Shown one piece after another: positions 19,301 through 27,872 of a stretch of DNA of 58,955 bases. The stretch's first letter is position 1. Each line of letters opens with the position of its first letter. Location: positions 1 through 58,955 of the forward strand of contig JAIBAP010000036.1 of assembly GCA_019695115.1 (NCBI GenBank), written 5' to 3'. The notes below the pieces were generated by a model, which had not been told where the DNA came from, did no database searches, and saw only the letters and a list, made by a program, of their open reading frames with translations. Made by a program: the position numbers and the translations under genes. The stretch is from Caldilineales bacterium. GTDB lineage: Bacteria > Chloroflexota > Anaerolineae > J102.

Positions 19301-19768
19301 ATCCAGCAGTGGGTGACGTTCGACCTCACCGAGGCCGTCCAGGGTTGGGTGCAGGAGCCGGGCGGGAACAAGGGCGTGATCCTCAAATCGACGACACAAG
19401 ACCCAATTCGCTACGACCTGGCCGCCTCCGAGTTCGGCGGCGCCGCCTTCCGGCCCAAGTTGGTGATCAGCTACAGCCTGGAGCGCCACGAACTGCCCAC
19501 CGACACGCCCACACCGACCCCCACCGCCAGCCCGACGGCCACGCCCACGCCCACGCCGACGCGCACTCCCACCCGCACGCCGACGCGGACGCCCACGCCA
19601 TCGCCATCGGCCACGCCAACCCTGACGCCCACGCCATCGCCAAGCCCGACCGCCTCGCCAACCGATACGCCGTCGCCCACGCCCACCGCGACATCGACGC
19701 CAGGCCCGACCGCCTCGCCAACGGCCGAGCCGCTGCGGCTATTCCTGCCGATTCTCCTGCGCCCATGA
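16334..19768 (+). CDS. Exported Asp-box (BNR/Ycf48-like) beta-propeller protein with CBM9-like and DNRLRE domains
   Basis: 1,144 residues with a signal peptide (cleavage near residue 24) and an excellent GAAGGAGG site before the ATG. The first two-thirds contain about 13 Asp-box motifs (S/T-x-D/N-G/A-G-x-T/S-W, e.g. [16 protein letters not shown]), which form one or two beta-propellers like those in Ycf48/HCF136 and sialidase-type proteins. The glycosidase catalytic residues are not identifiable. Next come a CBM9-like sandwich (about 675-855: [30 protein letters not shown]) and a DNRLRE-type domain (about 860-1,050). A long Thr-Pro linker follows, and the C-terminus [11 protein letters not shown] resembles a sorting or anchoring tail. 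It is likely surface-bound. Substrate unknown. It is convergent with the FeoB-like gene, with a shared 20-bp hairpin between them. Confidence 0.8.
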   Translation: MDRLRMLVLVVVFLAAGSQAGQTLADGGVAPGEATATTAEGWSNVLHYGLSAIDSPDSIYLWAVGSEGIILRSTDGGGHWASQFPPTGQWLAGVDFINRTQGWATGGGGVILATVDGGANWSLQSSGVMSTLTDIAFVDGQRGWAAGESSTLLKTTNAGATWRQIANLPLPNANLSLIEAVSATHVWVAGADYSTWPYSPVIWATTDSGEHWQAETPPGGSGAIAGLSFIDAAHGWAMDGSGQTIATTNGGVTWNAAGALPPTWMGVQALDLQFTGLVEGWALATRQEDYIFAAPYVVHHTTNGGQSWTVLGGIGPNVGYGGVGDLLIGANGKQWAVGRGELASFFRDDPGPLGPQVYYSANGGQSWGRQFGLTTSPENTSVAIANPNVIYAAGQGIHRSSDGGRTWRLVHNFAASALAASADGLRAWASEWPAAGAITRTTDGGNSWQPIQTGANAAIVGLAFRTNDLGLAVGVNGLILRSSDGGATWQPMDSNTAADLRGVRWLSSLNAVVVGDGGSILRSTDGGFTWALIPSGTAYHLYAVDFAADGLNGWAVGQSRTILRSGDGGLSWRLQVPPIPEWAGLYGVAAIDATQAWAVGRGAVLSTANAGNTWINSGSEGETFLWDIDFAGSFLGFAVGKESYSPGIHRYTGGGSGHPAAANALRAFPAAQPPTVDGNLSDWPEGAELPLNAGTAGYIHPRSIPTLDDLSGTIRAQWDANHLYLAIAVVDDALKADSADIWRDDAVELGFDAANNDALGGPDDHKYTLNIDGRVKDWDTAIGALTVATGTVSGGWTMEIAIPRTHLQPSQWQPNTLLGFDWSLHDDDDGGDWDSYLIWRYNPFMGSAAALGDVRLVGSPLTLQQGLDGYTGVEDATIDAWTPTTNYKSSPLLWTRAPDYHSALIRFPLDGYLPRAITIQQATLHLYVNGRSNEAYSIGVGAYPISRTWSIDTVTWQQAATGAPWGAPGANDLGRDRSGVAQDTKTLGAIQQWVTFDLTEAVQGWVQEPGGNKGVILKSTTQDPIRYDLAASEFGGAAFRPKLVISYSLERHELPTDTPTPTPTASPTATPTPTPTRTPTRTPTRTPTPSPSATPTLTPTPSPSPTASPTDTPSPTPTATSTPGPTASPTAEPLRLFLPILLRP

Positions 19769-19780
19769 TCGCAGTCGGCC

Positions 19781-19827
19781 GCCGGTTGCTGTAACCCAAT
19801 TTGCCAGATTGGGTTACAGCAACCGGC
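19781..19827. terminator. 20-bp perfect hairpin between convergent genes
   Basis: GCCGGTTGCTGTAACCCAAT (19,781-19,800), a 7-base loop, then its exact complement (19,808-19,827). It can serve both converging transcripts. Its right arm covers the last codons and stop of the FeoB-like gene. No T tract is present. Its perfection suggests a mobile palindromic repeat as well as a terminator. Confidence 0.7.
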
Positions 19828-21343
19828 TTGCAACCTGAAACACCATCACCGCCAGCAGCCAGGGCAGAACCGTCTGGATGCCAACCGCCAACGCCGTCCA
19901 GCGCCAGCCCAGTTCGTGCCTCAGGGCGCCGATCGTCGCTGCACAGGGCACATACGTCAGCACGAAGACCAGGAAGGCCAGCGCCGCCGCCGGCGAGAAG
20001 GCCCCAACCAGGCTGCGGCTGAGGGCGATGTTCTGCGCGGGTGCAGCGGTCGGGAAGAGCTGGAGGCCCGGCGTCAGCACCTCTAGCAGCTGCTTGCCGG
20101 CTGCCAACGTGGCGCCGCCCAGCCCGGAAAGGGCGGCGCCGACCTCAGACGCCAGATCCGGCGGCGCCGTGGCTTCGGTCTGCTGGGCGCCGTACAATTG
20201 CGCCAGGCTGGAGATGACCATCTCCTTGGCCACCAGCCCTGTCAGCAGCGCTCCCGTTGCCTGCCATTGGCCGAAACCGGCCGGGGCCAGCGTGGGCGCG
20301 AGGGCGGCGCTGACACGGCCATAGTAACTGTGGCGATGATCCTCGCCCGGACGCCAGGGCAGGTGCAGCCCGGCCCAGAGCAACACCGAGACCAGCAGGA
20401 TGATGGTGGCGGCGTTCTTGATGAACTGGGCGCTCTGCCGGCCGGCATGGAGCAGCAGACGCCGGGGCGATGGCAGCCGGTAGGGCGGCAGAGCGGCGGC
20501 GGTCAGCGCCGGCTGCCGCCTGAACAAGAGTCGGGATAGCACAATCCCGATGATGGCGGCGATGAGGACGCCCAGCACATAGAGGCCCCAGATCACCCAG
20601 CCGGCGTGATGGGGAAAGAAGGCCAGACCAAAAATGACATAGACCGGCAGCCGCGCCGAGCACGACATGAACGGGATCATCAGGCTGGTGATGATGCGGG
20701 TGGGGCGGTCTTCGATCCGGCGGGCGGCGTAGATAGCCGGGACATTGCAGCCAAAGCCGATGATCATGGGCACGAACGAACGCCCGCGCAGCCCAAATCC
20801 TTGTAGCCAGCCGTCCATCACCAGGGCGGCGCGGGGCAGGTAGCCGCAGTCTTCCAGAAAACCCAACGCCAGGTGCATGATGAACAAGCCAGGCGCGAAC
20901 ACCAGCACCCCACCCACCCCGGCCACGATGCCGTCGATCACCAACGACGTCAGCCACGCCGGCGCCTGCACAGCCGCCAACCCGGCGGCCAGCCCATGCG
21001 CCACCGGCCCGGCGATGATGGCGTCGATCCAGTCGAGATAAGGCGCGGCCACCTTCTGCACCAGACTGAAGACCACCACCATGACCGCCAGGAAGACGGC
21101 CAGCCCGCCGAAACGATGGCTGAGGAGAGCGTCCAGACGGGCAGGGCGCGCAACGACGCCCGCACCCGCCGCCAGAGCCGGGGCCAGGCGGAGGTCGCGG
21201 GCGAGATGTTCGCAGGTGCAGCCTTCGCCCCCCGTGGCGCCGGGGGCGAAGGCGCAATGACGGCAGAGCGGGCAGACGCCTTCGCCCGCAGATACTTTGG
21301 CGGTCGGCGATGGCGGCATGGGGAGAGCGGTTTCGTGACTCAT
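19814..21343 (-). CDS. feoB: FeoB-type ferrous iron permease domain lacking the GTPase domain
   Basis: 509 residues from ATG 21,343; upstream in-frame starts are TTG only. FeoB imports Fe2+ across the cytoplasmic membrane. The permease core is clear: start of first helix RLDALLSHRFGG, GYLPRAALVMD, GFGCNVPAI with Cys199, LMIPFMSCSARLPVY with Cys228, and TYVPCAATIGALR near the end. What is missing is the roughly 250-residue N-terminal G-protein and helical spacer that normally couples GTP to transport. In its place are about 70 residues with a Cys cluster (C24, C27, C30, C42, C44), possibly a metal or Fe-S site. No feoA or separate GTPase gene is nearby, so the partner must lie elsewhere or is not needed. 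The promoter carries an FNR-like box. Confidence 0.8.
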   Translation of the reverse strand: MSHETALPMPPSPTAKVSAGEGVCPLCRHCAFAPGATGGEGCTCEHLARDLRLAPALAAGAGVVARPARLDALLSHRFGGLAVFLAVMVVVFSLVQKVAAPYLDWIDAIIAGPVAHGLAAGLAAVQAPAWLTSLVIDGIVAGVGGVLVFAPGLFIMHLALGFLEDCGYLPRAALVMDGWLQGFGLRGRSFVPMIIGFGCNVPAIYAARRIEDRPTRIITSLMIPFMSCSARLPVYVIFGLAFFPHHAGWVIWGLYVLGVLIAAIIGIVLSRLLFRRQPALTAAALPPYRLPSPRRLLLHAGRQSAQFIKNAATIILLVSVLLWAGLHLPWRPGEDHRHSYYGRVSAALAPTLAPAGFGQWQATGALLTGLVAKEMVISSLAQLYGAQQTEATAPPDLASEVGAALSGLGGATLAAGKQLLEVLTPGLQLFPTAAPAQNIALSRSLVGAFSPAAALAFLVFVLTYVPCAATIGALRHELGWRWTALAVGIQTVLPWLLAVMVFQVASRLL

Positions 21344-21379
21344 GGCGGCAGCGCAACTGCAAATCACTTGCAACAGATC

Positions 21380-21420
21380 ATGATAGCGGACTACCCGGCC
21401 GCGGGCGATGATCTAGATCA
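21380..21420 (-). promoter_or_regulatory. FNR/CRP-type box and -10 element before feoB
   Basis: TGATCTAGATCA (21,409-21,420) is a perfect palindrome matching the FNR core TGAT-N4-ATCA (full site ATGAT-CTAG-ATCAG). On the minus strand a -10 element TATCAT sits at 21,385-21,380. With the box centred at 21,414.5, a start at 21,373 puts it at -41.5, the class II activator position, and leaves a 30-base leader to the ATG at 21,343. One such 8-base core is expected by chance in about 60 kb, so the spacing is the main support. Confidence 0.5.
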
Positions 21421-21621
21421 GTTCTGGTCGCCAAAACCCGCTTCGCCCTGGCACCGCTCACGACCGCCGCCTCCTGGCGCGGCTGGCGTCGCTGCGAGTC
21501 AGTCGCCAGGGGCTGACTGCTTTGACAATTCCCGCGCCCGCCCGCATAATCGCGCGTCGCCACGGAATCGGCCTTCGCGCCCCCCGTTGGCGCTCACCAT
21601 GAAACCCCTGGACCCCCAACC

Positions 21622-22566
21622 ATGATCGAACTCGGACAACTCCTGCGCCAAAACCGTGAGGCAAAGGAGCTTTCACTGGCCGATGTCGAAGCGCAGACCC
21701 GCATCCGCCAACGCTACCTGGCCGCACTGGAGGCAGGCGACTGGAGCGAACTCCCCAACGAAGTCGTCGCCCGCGGCTTCTTGCACACCTACACCCGCTT
21801 CCTCGGCCTCGACCCCAGCGAACTCCTGGGCCAATTCGGGCTGGGCGGCGAAGCGACGGTCGCCCCGGCCGGCAAGAACGCCCCGCCCGCCGCGCCCGAT
21901 GCGCCTGCCTACCGCCCCATCGACTTCGACCTCTACACCGCCCGGCCGCAGCGCCGCCTGATGGCGCGACGCCTACTCCGCCTGGCCTTGCTGCTCATCG
22001 TCGCCCTCCTCCTCGGCTTCCTGCTCATCCGTTTCGGCCTCCCCCTGTTGATGGAGAGACGCACAGCCGCCAACACCCCGGCCCCGCTTGCCACCCTGCC
22101 GCCCACCGGCGTCCCGCCCGCCACCCCGCTCATCGTCCTCGGCGCCACCCCCACCCCCTCGCCCGCCCCGGCCCTCGCCACCGCCACAGTGACCCAGACG
22201 GCCGTCCCCGCCGCCACCCTGGCGCCAACCTTCACCCCCACCGCCACCCCCATCCAGCAGCTCCGGCTCCTGGTGGAGGTGACGCAGCGGGCCTGGGTTC
22301 TCGTCACCGCCGATGGCCAGGCGGTGCTCGAAGGCATCCGCGAGCCGGGTTCCCGCCAGGAATTCACCGCCCAGCAGAGCCTGAGCCTGCGCACCGGCAA
22401 CGCCGCCGGGCTGCAACTCACGCTGAACGACCAGGCGCTCCCCAGCCTGGGCGGGCCGGGCGAAATCGTCGAACTGACCTGGGTGCTGGCAGACGGCAGC
22501 ATCAGCCAGCCTTCACCCACCCCCACCCCCCTGCCCCCCACCGCCACCGCCACACCGCCACCCTGA
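21622..22566 (+). CDS. rodZ: RodZ-like helix-turn-helix membrane protein
   Basis: 314 residues. The N-terminal HTH_25 domain (about 1-75: MIELGQLLRQNREAKELSLA, DWSELPNEVVARGFLHTY) is the cytoplasmic part that binds MreB in RodZ. A basic stretch and one transmembrane helix follow (about 118-140). Then there is a Thr/Pro/Ala-rich spacer and a C-terminal DUF4115-type beta domain (about 215-295). RodZ links the MreB cytoskeleton to cell-wall synthesis. The stop lies 18 bases before rimO, so the two are probably co-transcribed; this pairing recurs in several bacteria. No cell-wall gene is adjacent in this window. Confidence 0.8.
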   Translation: MIELGQLLRQNREAKELSLADVEAQTRIRQRYLAALEAGDWSELPNEVVARGFLHTYTRFLGLDPSELLGQFGLGGEATVAPAGKNAPPAAPDAPAYRPIDFDLYTARPQRRLMARRLLRLALLLIVALLLGFLLIRFGLPLLMERRTAANTPAPLATLPPTGVPPATPLIVLGATPTPSPAPALATATVTQTAVPAATLAPTFTPTATPIQQLRLLVEVTQRAWVLVTADGQAVLEGIREPGSRQEFTAQQSLSLRTGNAAGLQLTLNDQALPSLGGPGEIVELTWVLADGSISQPSPTPTPLPPTATATPPP

Positions 22567-22584
22567 AGGCTGCGGCCAGCGCCG

Positions 22585-23994
22585 ATGACCCCCTCCTACT
22601 ACCTCCTCACCCTCGGCTGCCCCAAGAACCAGGTCGATAGCGACGGCATGGCCGCCCTTTTGGCCGGCCAGGGCTACCGCCTGACCGAAAACCCGCGCTG
22701 GGCGGACGTGCTCATCGTCAACACCTGCGGCTTCCTGGAGGCCTCGAAAGAAGAGTCGATTGCGGCCCTGCAAGAACTGGGCAAACGAAAACGCCGCGAC
22801 CAGGTGCTGGTGGCCGCCGGCTGCCTGGCCGAGCGCAACGGCAGCGAGGTGTTGGCGCGAGCGCCGGCCGTGGATGGGCTGCTGGGGACGCGCCGCTGGA
22901 TGGACATCGCCGGCCTGGTGGGGCAGTTGCGGAGCCACGGCCCCGGCAAGGGCAAACGGACGTTCGCTCGCATCGAGATGCTGGGCGACCCCGCAACCCG
23001 GCCCGATGCGCCCACCCCGCGCGGCAGAATCCAGGGCGCCAGCGCCTACCTCAAGATCGGCGACGGCTGCAACGCCCCCTGCGCCTTCTGCTCCATCCCC
23101 TCGTTCAAGGGCAAGCTGCGCTCGCATCCTTTCGCTGCGGTCGTGGCCGAGGCGCAGGCGCTGGCGGCGGCCGGGGCCAAAGAAGTGGTCGTCGTCGCCC
23201 AGGATACCACCGACTACGGGCGCGACCGCGGCGAGCCGAACAGCCTGCCGCGGCTGTTGCAGGCTATCGACCAGAGGGCCGAGGGCCTGCGCTGGCTGCG
23301 CCTGATGTACGCCTATCCTGGCCATGTCTCGGACGAACTGATCGAGACCCTGGCCCGCACCCCCATCCTCCTGCCCTATCTCGACATCCCCCTCCAGCAC
23401 GGCCACCGCGACACCCTCCGCCGGATGCGCCGGCCCAGCAACCTGGACATGGTGCACGACACCATCGCCCGCCTGCGCGCGGCCATGCCCGACATCGCCC
23501 TGCGCACGACTTTTATCGTCGGTTTCCCCGGCGAGACCGAAAGCGAATTCGAAGCCCTGCTCGACTTCGTGCGCGCCATCCGCTTCGACCGCGTCGGCGC
23601 CTTCACCTTCAGCCCCGAACCGGGAACCCCCGCCGCCGAACTCCCCGACCCGATCCCCGACCCGGTCAAAGAGGAACGCTGGCAGCGCCTGATGGCCACC
23701 CAACAACCGATCTCACTCGCCGCCAACCAGGCCCAGATCGGTCGCCGGCTGACGGTTCTGGTCGAAGGTCACGACGGCGACCTCAGCCTGGCCCGCTCCT
23801 ACCGCGACGCGCCTGAGATCGACGGCTATGTGCTGGTCGCAGGCCGCCATCCCGCCGGGTCGATGATCGACGTCCACATCACCGGCGCCCTGGAATATGA
23901 CCTGGTGGGCGAGCCAGCCGGCGCTGCTCCCACCATCGCTCCCATCCCGGCCAGAGGCGCGGCCCTGGCGGCGCCGATCGAGCTACTGGGCTGA
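22585..23994 (+). CDS. rimO: Ribosomal protein S12 methylthiotransferase RimO
   Basis: 469 residues. RimO is a radical-SAM enzyme that methylthiolates the conserved Asp of ribosomal protein S12. Domains: an N-terminal UPF0004 region (LLTLGCPKNQVDSD with the first cluster Cys, VNTCGF, AAGCLAER) holding one [4Fe-4S]; the radical-SAM core with CNAPCAFC (CxxxCxxC) at about 155-162; and a C-terminal TRAM domain (about 375-440). Length and motifs fit RimO rather than MiaB (LGCPKN is RimO-like). It has about 25 extra C-terminal residues rich in Ala/Pro. It converges with the MerR-like gene, with only about 20 bases between the stops. Confidence 0.9.
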   Translation: MTPSYYLLTLGCPKNQVDSDGMAALLAGQGYRLTENPRWADVLIVNTCGFLEASKEESIAALQELGKRKRRDQVLVAAGCLAERNGSEVLARAPAVDGLLGTRRWMDIAGLVGQLRSHGPGKGKRTFARIEMLGDPATRPDAPTPRGRIQGASAYLKIGDGCNAPCAFCSIPSFKGKLRSHPFAAVVAEAQALAAAGAKEVVVVAQDTTDYGRDRGEPNSLPRLLQAIDQRAEGLRWLRLMYAYPGHVSDELIETLARTPILLPYLDIPLQHGHRDTLRRMRRPSNLDMVHDTIARLRAAMPDIALRTTFIVGFPGETESEFEALLDFVRAIRFDRVGAFTFSPEPGTPAAELPDPIPDPVKEERWQRLMATQQPISLAANQAQIGRRLTVLVEGHDGDLSLARSYRDAPEIDGYVLVAGRHPAGSMIDVHITGALEYDLVGEPAGAAPTIAPIPARGAALAAPIELLG

Positions 23995-24015
23995 CCACGG
24001 CGGCGCGAGGAGCCC

Positions 24016-24822
24016 TCACCGTCTGCCGCCCCACAGCCGCTGCCACAGACCGGGGTTCGGGGGCGAAGAAGGCGGGGCGGCGTCTGGCGGGGGGGCCAGG
24101 TCGGCTACGGCCGCAGGGGCGGGGGTCGGAGGGGGCGGGGGCGGAGCCTGGGCGACGAGGGATGGGGACGAGGCCAGGCCATCCAACCGGCGCTGCAAGT
24201 CGAACAGATACTGCTCCATCTGCCGCATGCGCTCGCGCTCCTGCTCGCGGCCCTCGGCCTGGCGCCGCTGCGTCTCGAACAACTTGCGCTCGATCTCCAA
24301 CATGCGCTCGCGCAGCTTGCTGTTCTCTTCCTTCAGGCTGAAATTGTCCTGCAACAGCACCCCCAACAGCTGCCGCGCCGTCTGCTGGTTGGACAAAATG
24401 ATCTGCTGGCTATCGGAGAGCGAGTAGAGGGTGTCGGTCAGCAACTCGCCGACCTTCGCCGCCGGCTTGAGCGGCGACCCCTCCTCGTCCTCCAAAGACA
24501 TCGGCATGGCGGCCTTCTCGATCGCAAACGAGGAGCCGGCAGCAAGCAGGGTGGCGGCCGGGTCCGCTGCCGCCGCATCCACCCCCTGCGCCAGCCGCTC
24601 GCGCACCTGCTGGTAGGTCAGCCCCTCCCCCAACAGCCGTTTGACCACGGCCAGCATCCCCAGATCGGCCGCCGCATAGCGACGATGCCCGCCCGTCCCC
24701 GCAAACTCGCCTGCGGACGGCGTCAGAAAATCGGCAAACTGCCTCGACCAGCGACGCAAGGTCGAGGCGGGGACGCCCAGGAGTTGGGCCGCTGCGGCCG
24801 GACGATGCGCTGGCGCCGCCAT
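24016..24822 (-). CDS. MerR-like DNA-binding protein with long coiled coil
   Basis: 268 residues. The N-terminal winged-helix region (about 8-75) has the MerR pattern: AAQLLGVPASTLRRWSRQF, then GGHRRYAAADLGMLAVVKRL. It recognises DNA as a dimer. No effector-binding domain of a known type follows. Instead there is a predicted coiled coil at about 140-225 (NFSLKEENSKLRERMLEIER and a Glu/Arg/Gln-rich segment) and a Pro-rich tail. Similar proteins with HTH plus coiled coil act in chromosome organisation or cell-cycle regulation as well as transcription, so the target is open. It is followed in the same direction upstream by the DUF1232 gene (end 24,898), 75 bases away. Confidence 0.7.
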   Translation of the reverse strand: MAAPAHRPAAAAQLLGVPASTLRRWSRQFADFLTPSAGEFAGTGGHRRYAAADLGMLAVVKRLLGEGLTYQQVRERLAQGVDAAAADPAATLLAAGSSFAIEKAAMPMSLEDEEGSPLKPAAKVGELLTDTLYSLSDSQQIILSNQQTARQLLGVLLQDNFSLKEENSKLRERMLEIERKLFETQRRQAEGREQERERMRQMEQYLFDLQRRLDGLASSPSLVAQAPPPPPPTPAPAAVADLAPPPDAAPPSSPPNPGLWQRLWGGRR

Positions 24823-24897
24823 GTGCGATCGGACGAAAGCGATGGGCGAGGGCGTGAAAGGCGAGGCGTCGCCACCGGCGTCTCACGCCCCGCGCAC

Positions 24898-25278
24898 TCA
24901 GTCGATAACCCGGTAGCTGGCATCGACCACATCCGCTTCGGGCGGCTGCCTGTCGGCCCCTGCTGCGGCCCGGCCGGAGGGAGTTGCGCCCTGACCAGGG
25001 TGGCGATACTCGTTGACGATGCCCGGCGAGGCCAGTTTCAGCAACAGTTGCAGGCCCAGCCAGAGGATGGCCAGATCATCCAGCTGGCCCAGGCCCAGGA
25101 CGGCGTCGGGCACGAGATCGATGGGAGAGATGAGGTAGAGGCCCACGAGCGCAGGGAGGCCAAAACGCAGCCAGGGGCTGACGCGGCCATCGCGCAGCAG
25201 TTTCCAGGCCAGTTGGATGTTCTCGATCAGCTCACCCAGGCTGCTGGGGCGGGTGGAAGGTTGGGGATTGGAAGCCAT
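24898..25278 (-). CDS. DUF1232 (YkvA-type) membrane protein
   Basis: 126 residues from ATG 25,278, with GGAG about 7 bases upstream. The core (ARG-type segment LIENIQLAWKLLRDGRVSPW, then a helix containing LYLISPIDLVPD and LGQLDDLAIL) is the DUF1232 signature. It forms two hydrophobic segments. Function of the family is unproven; members often sit near membrane or stress genes. The C-terminal 40 residues are polar and variable. Confidence 0.75.
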   Translation of the reverse strand: MASNPQPSTRPSSLGELIENIQLAWKLLRDGRVSPWLRFGLPALVGLYLISPIDLVPDAVLGLGQLDDLAILWLGLQLLLKLASPGIVNEYRHPGQGATPSGRAAAGADRQPPEADVVDASYRVID

Positions 25279-25375
25279 GAAGCTGCTCCGATGAGTGAAG
25301 CCGGAAGTGCAAGCACATGCTAACACAGGCGAGAGGGATTGACGAATGAAGTGTTGCGGGTCGGCGGCTTGCCAT

Positions 25376-25406
25376 TTGACACTTGACGCTTTCGACCTGC
25401 TATAGT
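25376..25406 (+). promoter_or_regulatory. Possible promoter of the helicase-associated-like gene
   Basis: TTGACA (25,376-25,381) and TATAGT (25,401-25,406) with a 19-base spacer, longer than ideal. The -10 is 35 bases before the ATG at 25,442. Confidence 0.4.
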
Positions 25407-25441
25407 GATACGCTCGAACACCCGCCAGGTTTCGTCCGACG

Positions 25442-26929
25442 ATGAAGACCCTTGCCCAACATCTCGCCGCCCTCCCCCCCCTGGTGGTGGAGGCCATTGC
25501 CCGCAGCCAGGGCCTGACGCCGCCGCCGACTCAGTCTGCCGTCGATTGGCTGGCCGCAGCCCTGCTGGAACCGGAGCAGGTGCAGGCGATGTGGCGTCAG
25601 CTACGGCCAGAGGAGCAAGCCGCCCTCCAGCAGCTGGCCGCGGAGGGCAACCTGATGGCCGCGGCCAGCTTTCAACGGCGCTGGGGCGAAGTCCGACGCC
25701 TGGGCGGGGGCAGCCTCCAGCGGCTGCGGCCCTGGCAACAGCCCGCCACCATCGCCGAATCGCTCTGGTATCGGGGGTGGATCGGGCGCGGCTTTGCCGA
25801 AACGCCGGCGGGCCTGGTCGATTGTTTTGCCATCCCCACCGACCTGCTGCCGCTCTTACCCCTGCCGGCGCCCGCAGCCGCCTTCCCCTTGGCGCCGGCC
25901 GCCCTCCCCGACGGGCGCGGCCGCAGCGATGGCGACGCCTTCCTCGATGACCTGGCCACCCTCCTCATCCACCTGCACAACCAGACCGTGTGGGCGGGCG
26001 ACACCGGCCGCTGGCGGGGCAAAGATTTGGCGGTCGTCATCCCGCAATGGCGCACGCCGCCCGCCGACCCCAACCGGCCGCTGGCCGCCGGCAGCCGCGG
26101 CGCCCTGCTGTTCCACTGTCTCGACCGGCTGGGTTTCGTCCAGGCCCAGGGCCGCCGCCAGCGCCTGAACCGGGAGGTCGTGCGCGATTGGCTGGAAGAG
26201 GACCGCTGCGAGCAGCGCTGCTCGCTGTTCGCAGCCTGGCGCACCTCGCCCGACTGGAACGACCTCTGCCTGACGCCCGGCCTACGCTGCATCGAGGGCA
26301 ACTGGCGCAACGACCCTGTCCACACTCGCGCCGCCCTGTTCGCGCACCTGCGCCTGGCGCCGGCCCAGGTCTGGTACGGCCTGGACGATTTCATCACCGC
26401 CCTGCACAGCTATGCCCCCGATTTCCAGCGCCCCGACGGCAACTACGATGCCTGGTATGTGCGCGACCAGGCCGGCGTCCATCTGCGCGGCTTCGAGCAT
26501 TGGCAAGAGGTCGAGGGTCGGCTGTTGCGCTATCTGTGGCAGGGGCCGCTCTTCTGGCTGGGGGTGACGGCGCTGGAGGCGGGCGGCGCCCACTGGCAGC
26601 TGACGCCCGACGGGGCCGCATGGCTGGCGGAGGACGGCCCGGCCGCACGCCCGGCTGCTCCCCCTCCCCCCAGCCTGGTCGTAGGCGAGGACTTCCGCAT
26701 CCATCTCCCCAGCGGCGCCCGGCTGTCGGATCGCTTTCGGGTGGCGCGCTTCGGCGAGTGGGAGGCGACGTGGCTGGGCGGCTACCGCTATCGCATCAGC
26801 CGGCGGGGGCTGCGCCATGCCGCGGCCGCCGGCATCGGCCCGGATCAGGTGCTCGCCTTCCTGGAGCGCGCCAGCCAGGGCGCGCTGCCCGCCAATGTGC
26901 GCAGGGCGGTGGCGGCGTTTCAGCTGTGA
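25442..26929 (+). CDS. Helicase-associated-domain-like protein (XPB/Ssl2 N-terminal type), tentative
   Basis: 495 residues, no membrane segment or signal. The N-terminus (MKTLAQHLAALPPLVVEAIA, then LRPEEQAALQQLAAEGN and QRRWGEVRRLGGGSLQRL) resembles the winged-helix-rich proteins annotated as helicase-associated or XPB/Ssl2 N-terminal-like in Actinobacteria and Chloroflexota. Conserved-looking points include a SLWYRGWIGR segment and a C-terminal segment LSDRFRVARFGEWEATW. No Walker motifs or nuclease motifs are present, so it is not itself a helicase. The C-terminal region, with its YRYRISRRGLRHA turn, may bind DNA. Assignment is by general resemblance only. A hairpin follows eight bases after the stop. 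Confidence 0.5.
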   Translation: MKTLAQHLAALPPLVVEAIARSQGLTPPPTQSAVDWLAAALLEPEQVQAMWRQLRPEEQAALQQLAAEGNLMAAASFQRRWGEVRRLGGGSLQRLRPWQQPATIAESLWYRGWIGRGFAETPAGLVDCFAIPTDLLPLLPLPAPAAAFPLAPAALPDGRGRSDGDAFLDDLATLLIHLHNQTVWAGDTGRWRGKDLAVVIPQWRTPPADPNRPLAAGSRGALLFHCLDRLGFVQAQGRRQRLNREVVRDWLEEDRCEQRCSLFAAWRTSPDWNDLCLTPGLRCIEGNWRNDPVHTRAALFAHLRLAPAQVWYGLDDFITALHSYAPDFQRPDGNYDAWYVRDQAGVHLRGFEHWQEVEGRLLRYLWQGPLFWLGVTALEAGGAHWQLTPDGAAWLAEDGPAARPAAPPPPSLVVGEDFRIHLPSGARLSDRFRVARFGEWEATWLGGYRYRISRRGLRHAAAAGIGPDQVLAFLERASQGALPANVRRAVAAFQL

Positions 26930-26936
26930 TCCAGCA

Positions 26937-26967
26937 GGTGCGACGCACTTTGGAAGTGCGTCGCACC
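26937..26967 (+). terminator. 14-bp perfect hairpin
   Basis: GGTGCGACGCACTT, loop TGG, then its exact complement. It lies between two co-directional genes, 7 bases after the first stop and 17 before the next ATG. No T tract. It is probably an interspersed palindrome that can also attenuate or stabilise the transcript. Confidence 0.6.
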
Positions 26968-26984
26968 TCACTTACACTACCGCC

Positions 26985-27788
26985 ATGAACGACTACCGTA
27001 GCCATCTCAGCGTCACCCTGTGGGCGGCGCTGGCAGTGCTGGCCCTGGGCACGGTCTTGCCCCTGCCCGAGCGCACCCTCAGCGCCCAGATCTTCGGCTC
27101 GCCGGTCACGGTTGTCGTCACCGCCCGTATGCTGACGGGGCTGGTGGCGGTCGTCATCGTCTGCGCCGGGCTGGAGGCGGCCATCCGCACCCACCCCCGG
27201 CCCGAACTGTTGAACCATACCTATCGCTATTGGGGGTTGCCCAGCGCCATCGTCCTCGCCGCCGCCGCCGTCCTCCCCACGGCCCCCTCCGATGCCTGGT
27301 GGCTGGTGGGGCTGGCGATCACAGGTCTGGCCCTGGGCGCCGCCGCCATCGCCGAATATCACGTCATCGACCACGACCACCCCCGCTTCCACAACGCCCG
27401 CCTGGCCCTCAACGGCCTCTGTTACGCCCTGGCGGCCCTGGCCTTTGTGCTTATCTACAGCTCGCGCAGCCGTTCCCTGGTCTCGGCCACCCTGATCAGC
27501 GGCATCGGCGGGCTGTTGGCGTTGGACTTGCTGCGCGAAAGCACCCGCGGCCATCTTGCCGCCCTGCTCTACGGCGCCGTGACGGCGGTGGTGTTGGCGC
27601 AGTTCACCTGGGTTCTGAACTACTGGCCCCATCTCTCGATTCGGGTGGGCATGATCCTGTTGGTCGTGTTCTACTTGCTCGTCGGCCTTGCCCACCAGGA
27701 GCTGTTGGGCCGGCTGACCCGCCTGCGCGCGGCCGAATACCTGGTCCTGGCCGGGATCGTGGCGGCGCTGCTGGTGTGGTTCCCTTGA
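26985..27788 (+). CDS. DUF5656-like multi-pass membrane protein
   Basis: 267 residues from ATG 26,985, with about eight hydrophobic helices. The run of helices with few charged residues, LPLPERTLSAQIFGSP near the start and WVLNYWPHLSIRVGM in the third quarter resemble the DUF5656 family seen in Chloroflexota; that match is from memory of the family and is moderate. Function is unknown. The in-frame region upstream of 26,985 overlaps the preceding gene and hairpin and was not used. Confidence 0.6.
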   Translation: MNDYRSHLSVTLWAALAVLALGTVLPLPERTLSAQIFGSPVTVVVTARMLTGLVAVVIVCAGLEAAIRTHPRPELLNHTYRYWGLPSAIVLAAAAVLPTAPSDAWWLVGLAITGLALGAAAIAEYHVIDHDHPRFHNARLALNGLCYALAALAFVLIYSSRSRSLVSATLISGIGGLLALDLLRESTRGHLAALLYGAVTAVVLAQFTWVLNYWPHLSIRVGMILLVVFYLLVGLAHQELLGRLTRLRAAEYLVLAGIVAALLVWFP

Positions 27789-27872
27789 CGACCTGAAAGC
27801 TCAAGCCAGGTGGTTTCACTTCTGACGCCCCCTCCTCCTCAACCCTTCGCTCTCCACACCCACCACACCCGC

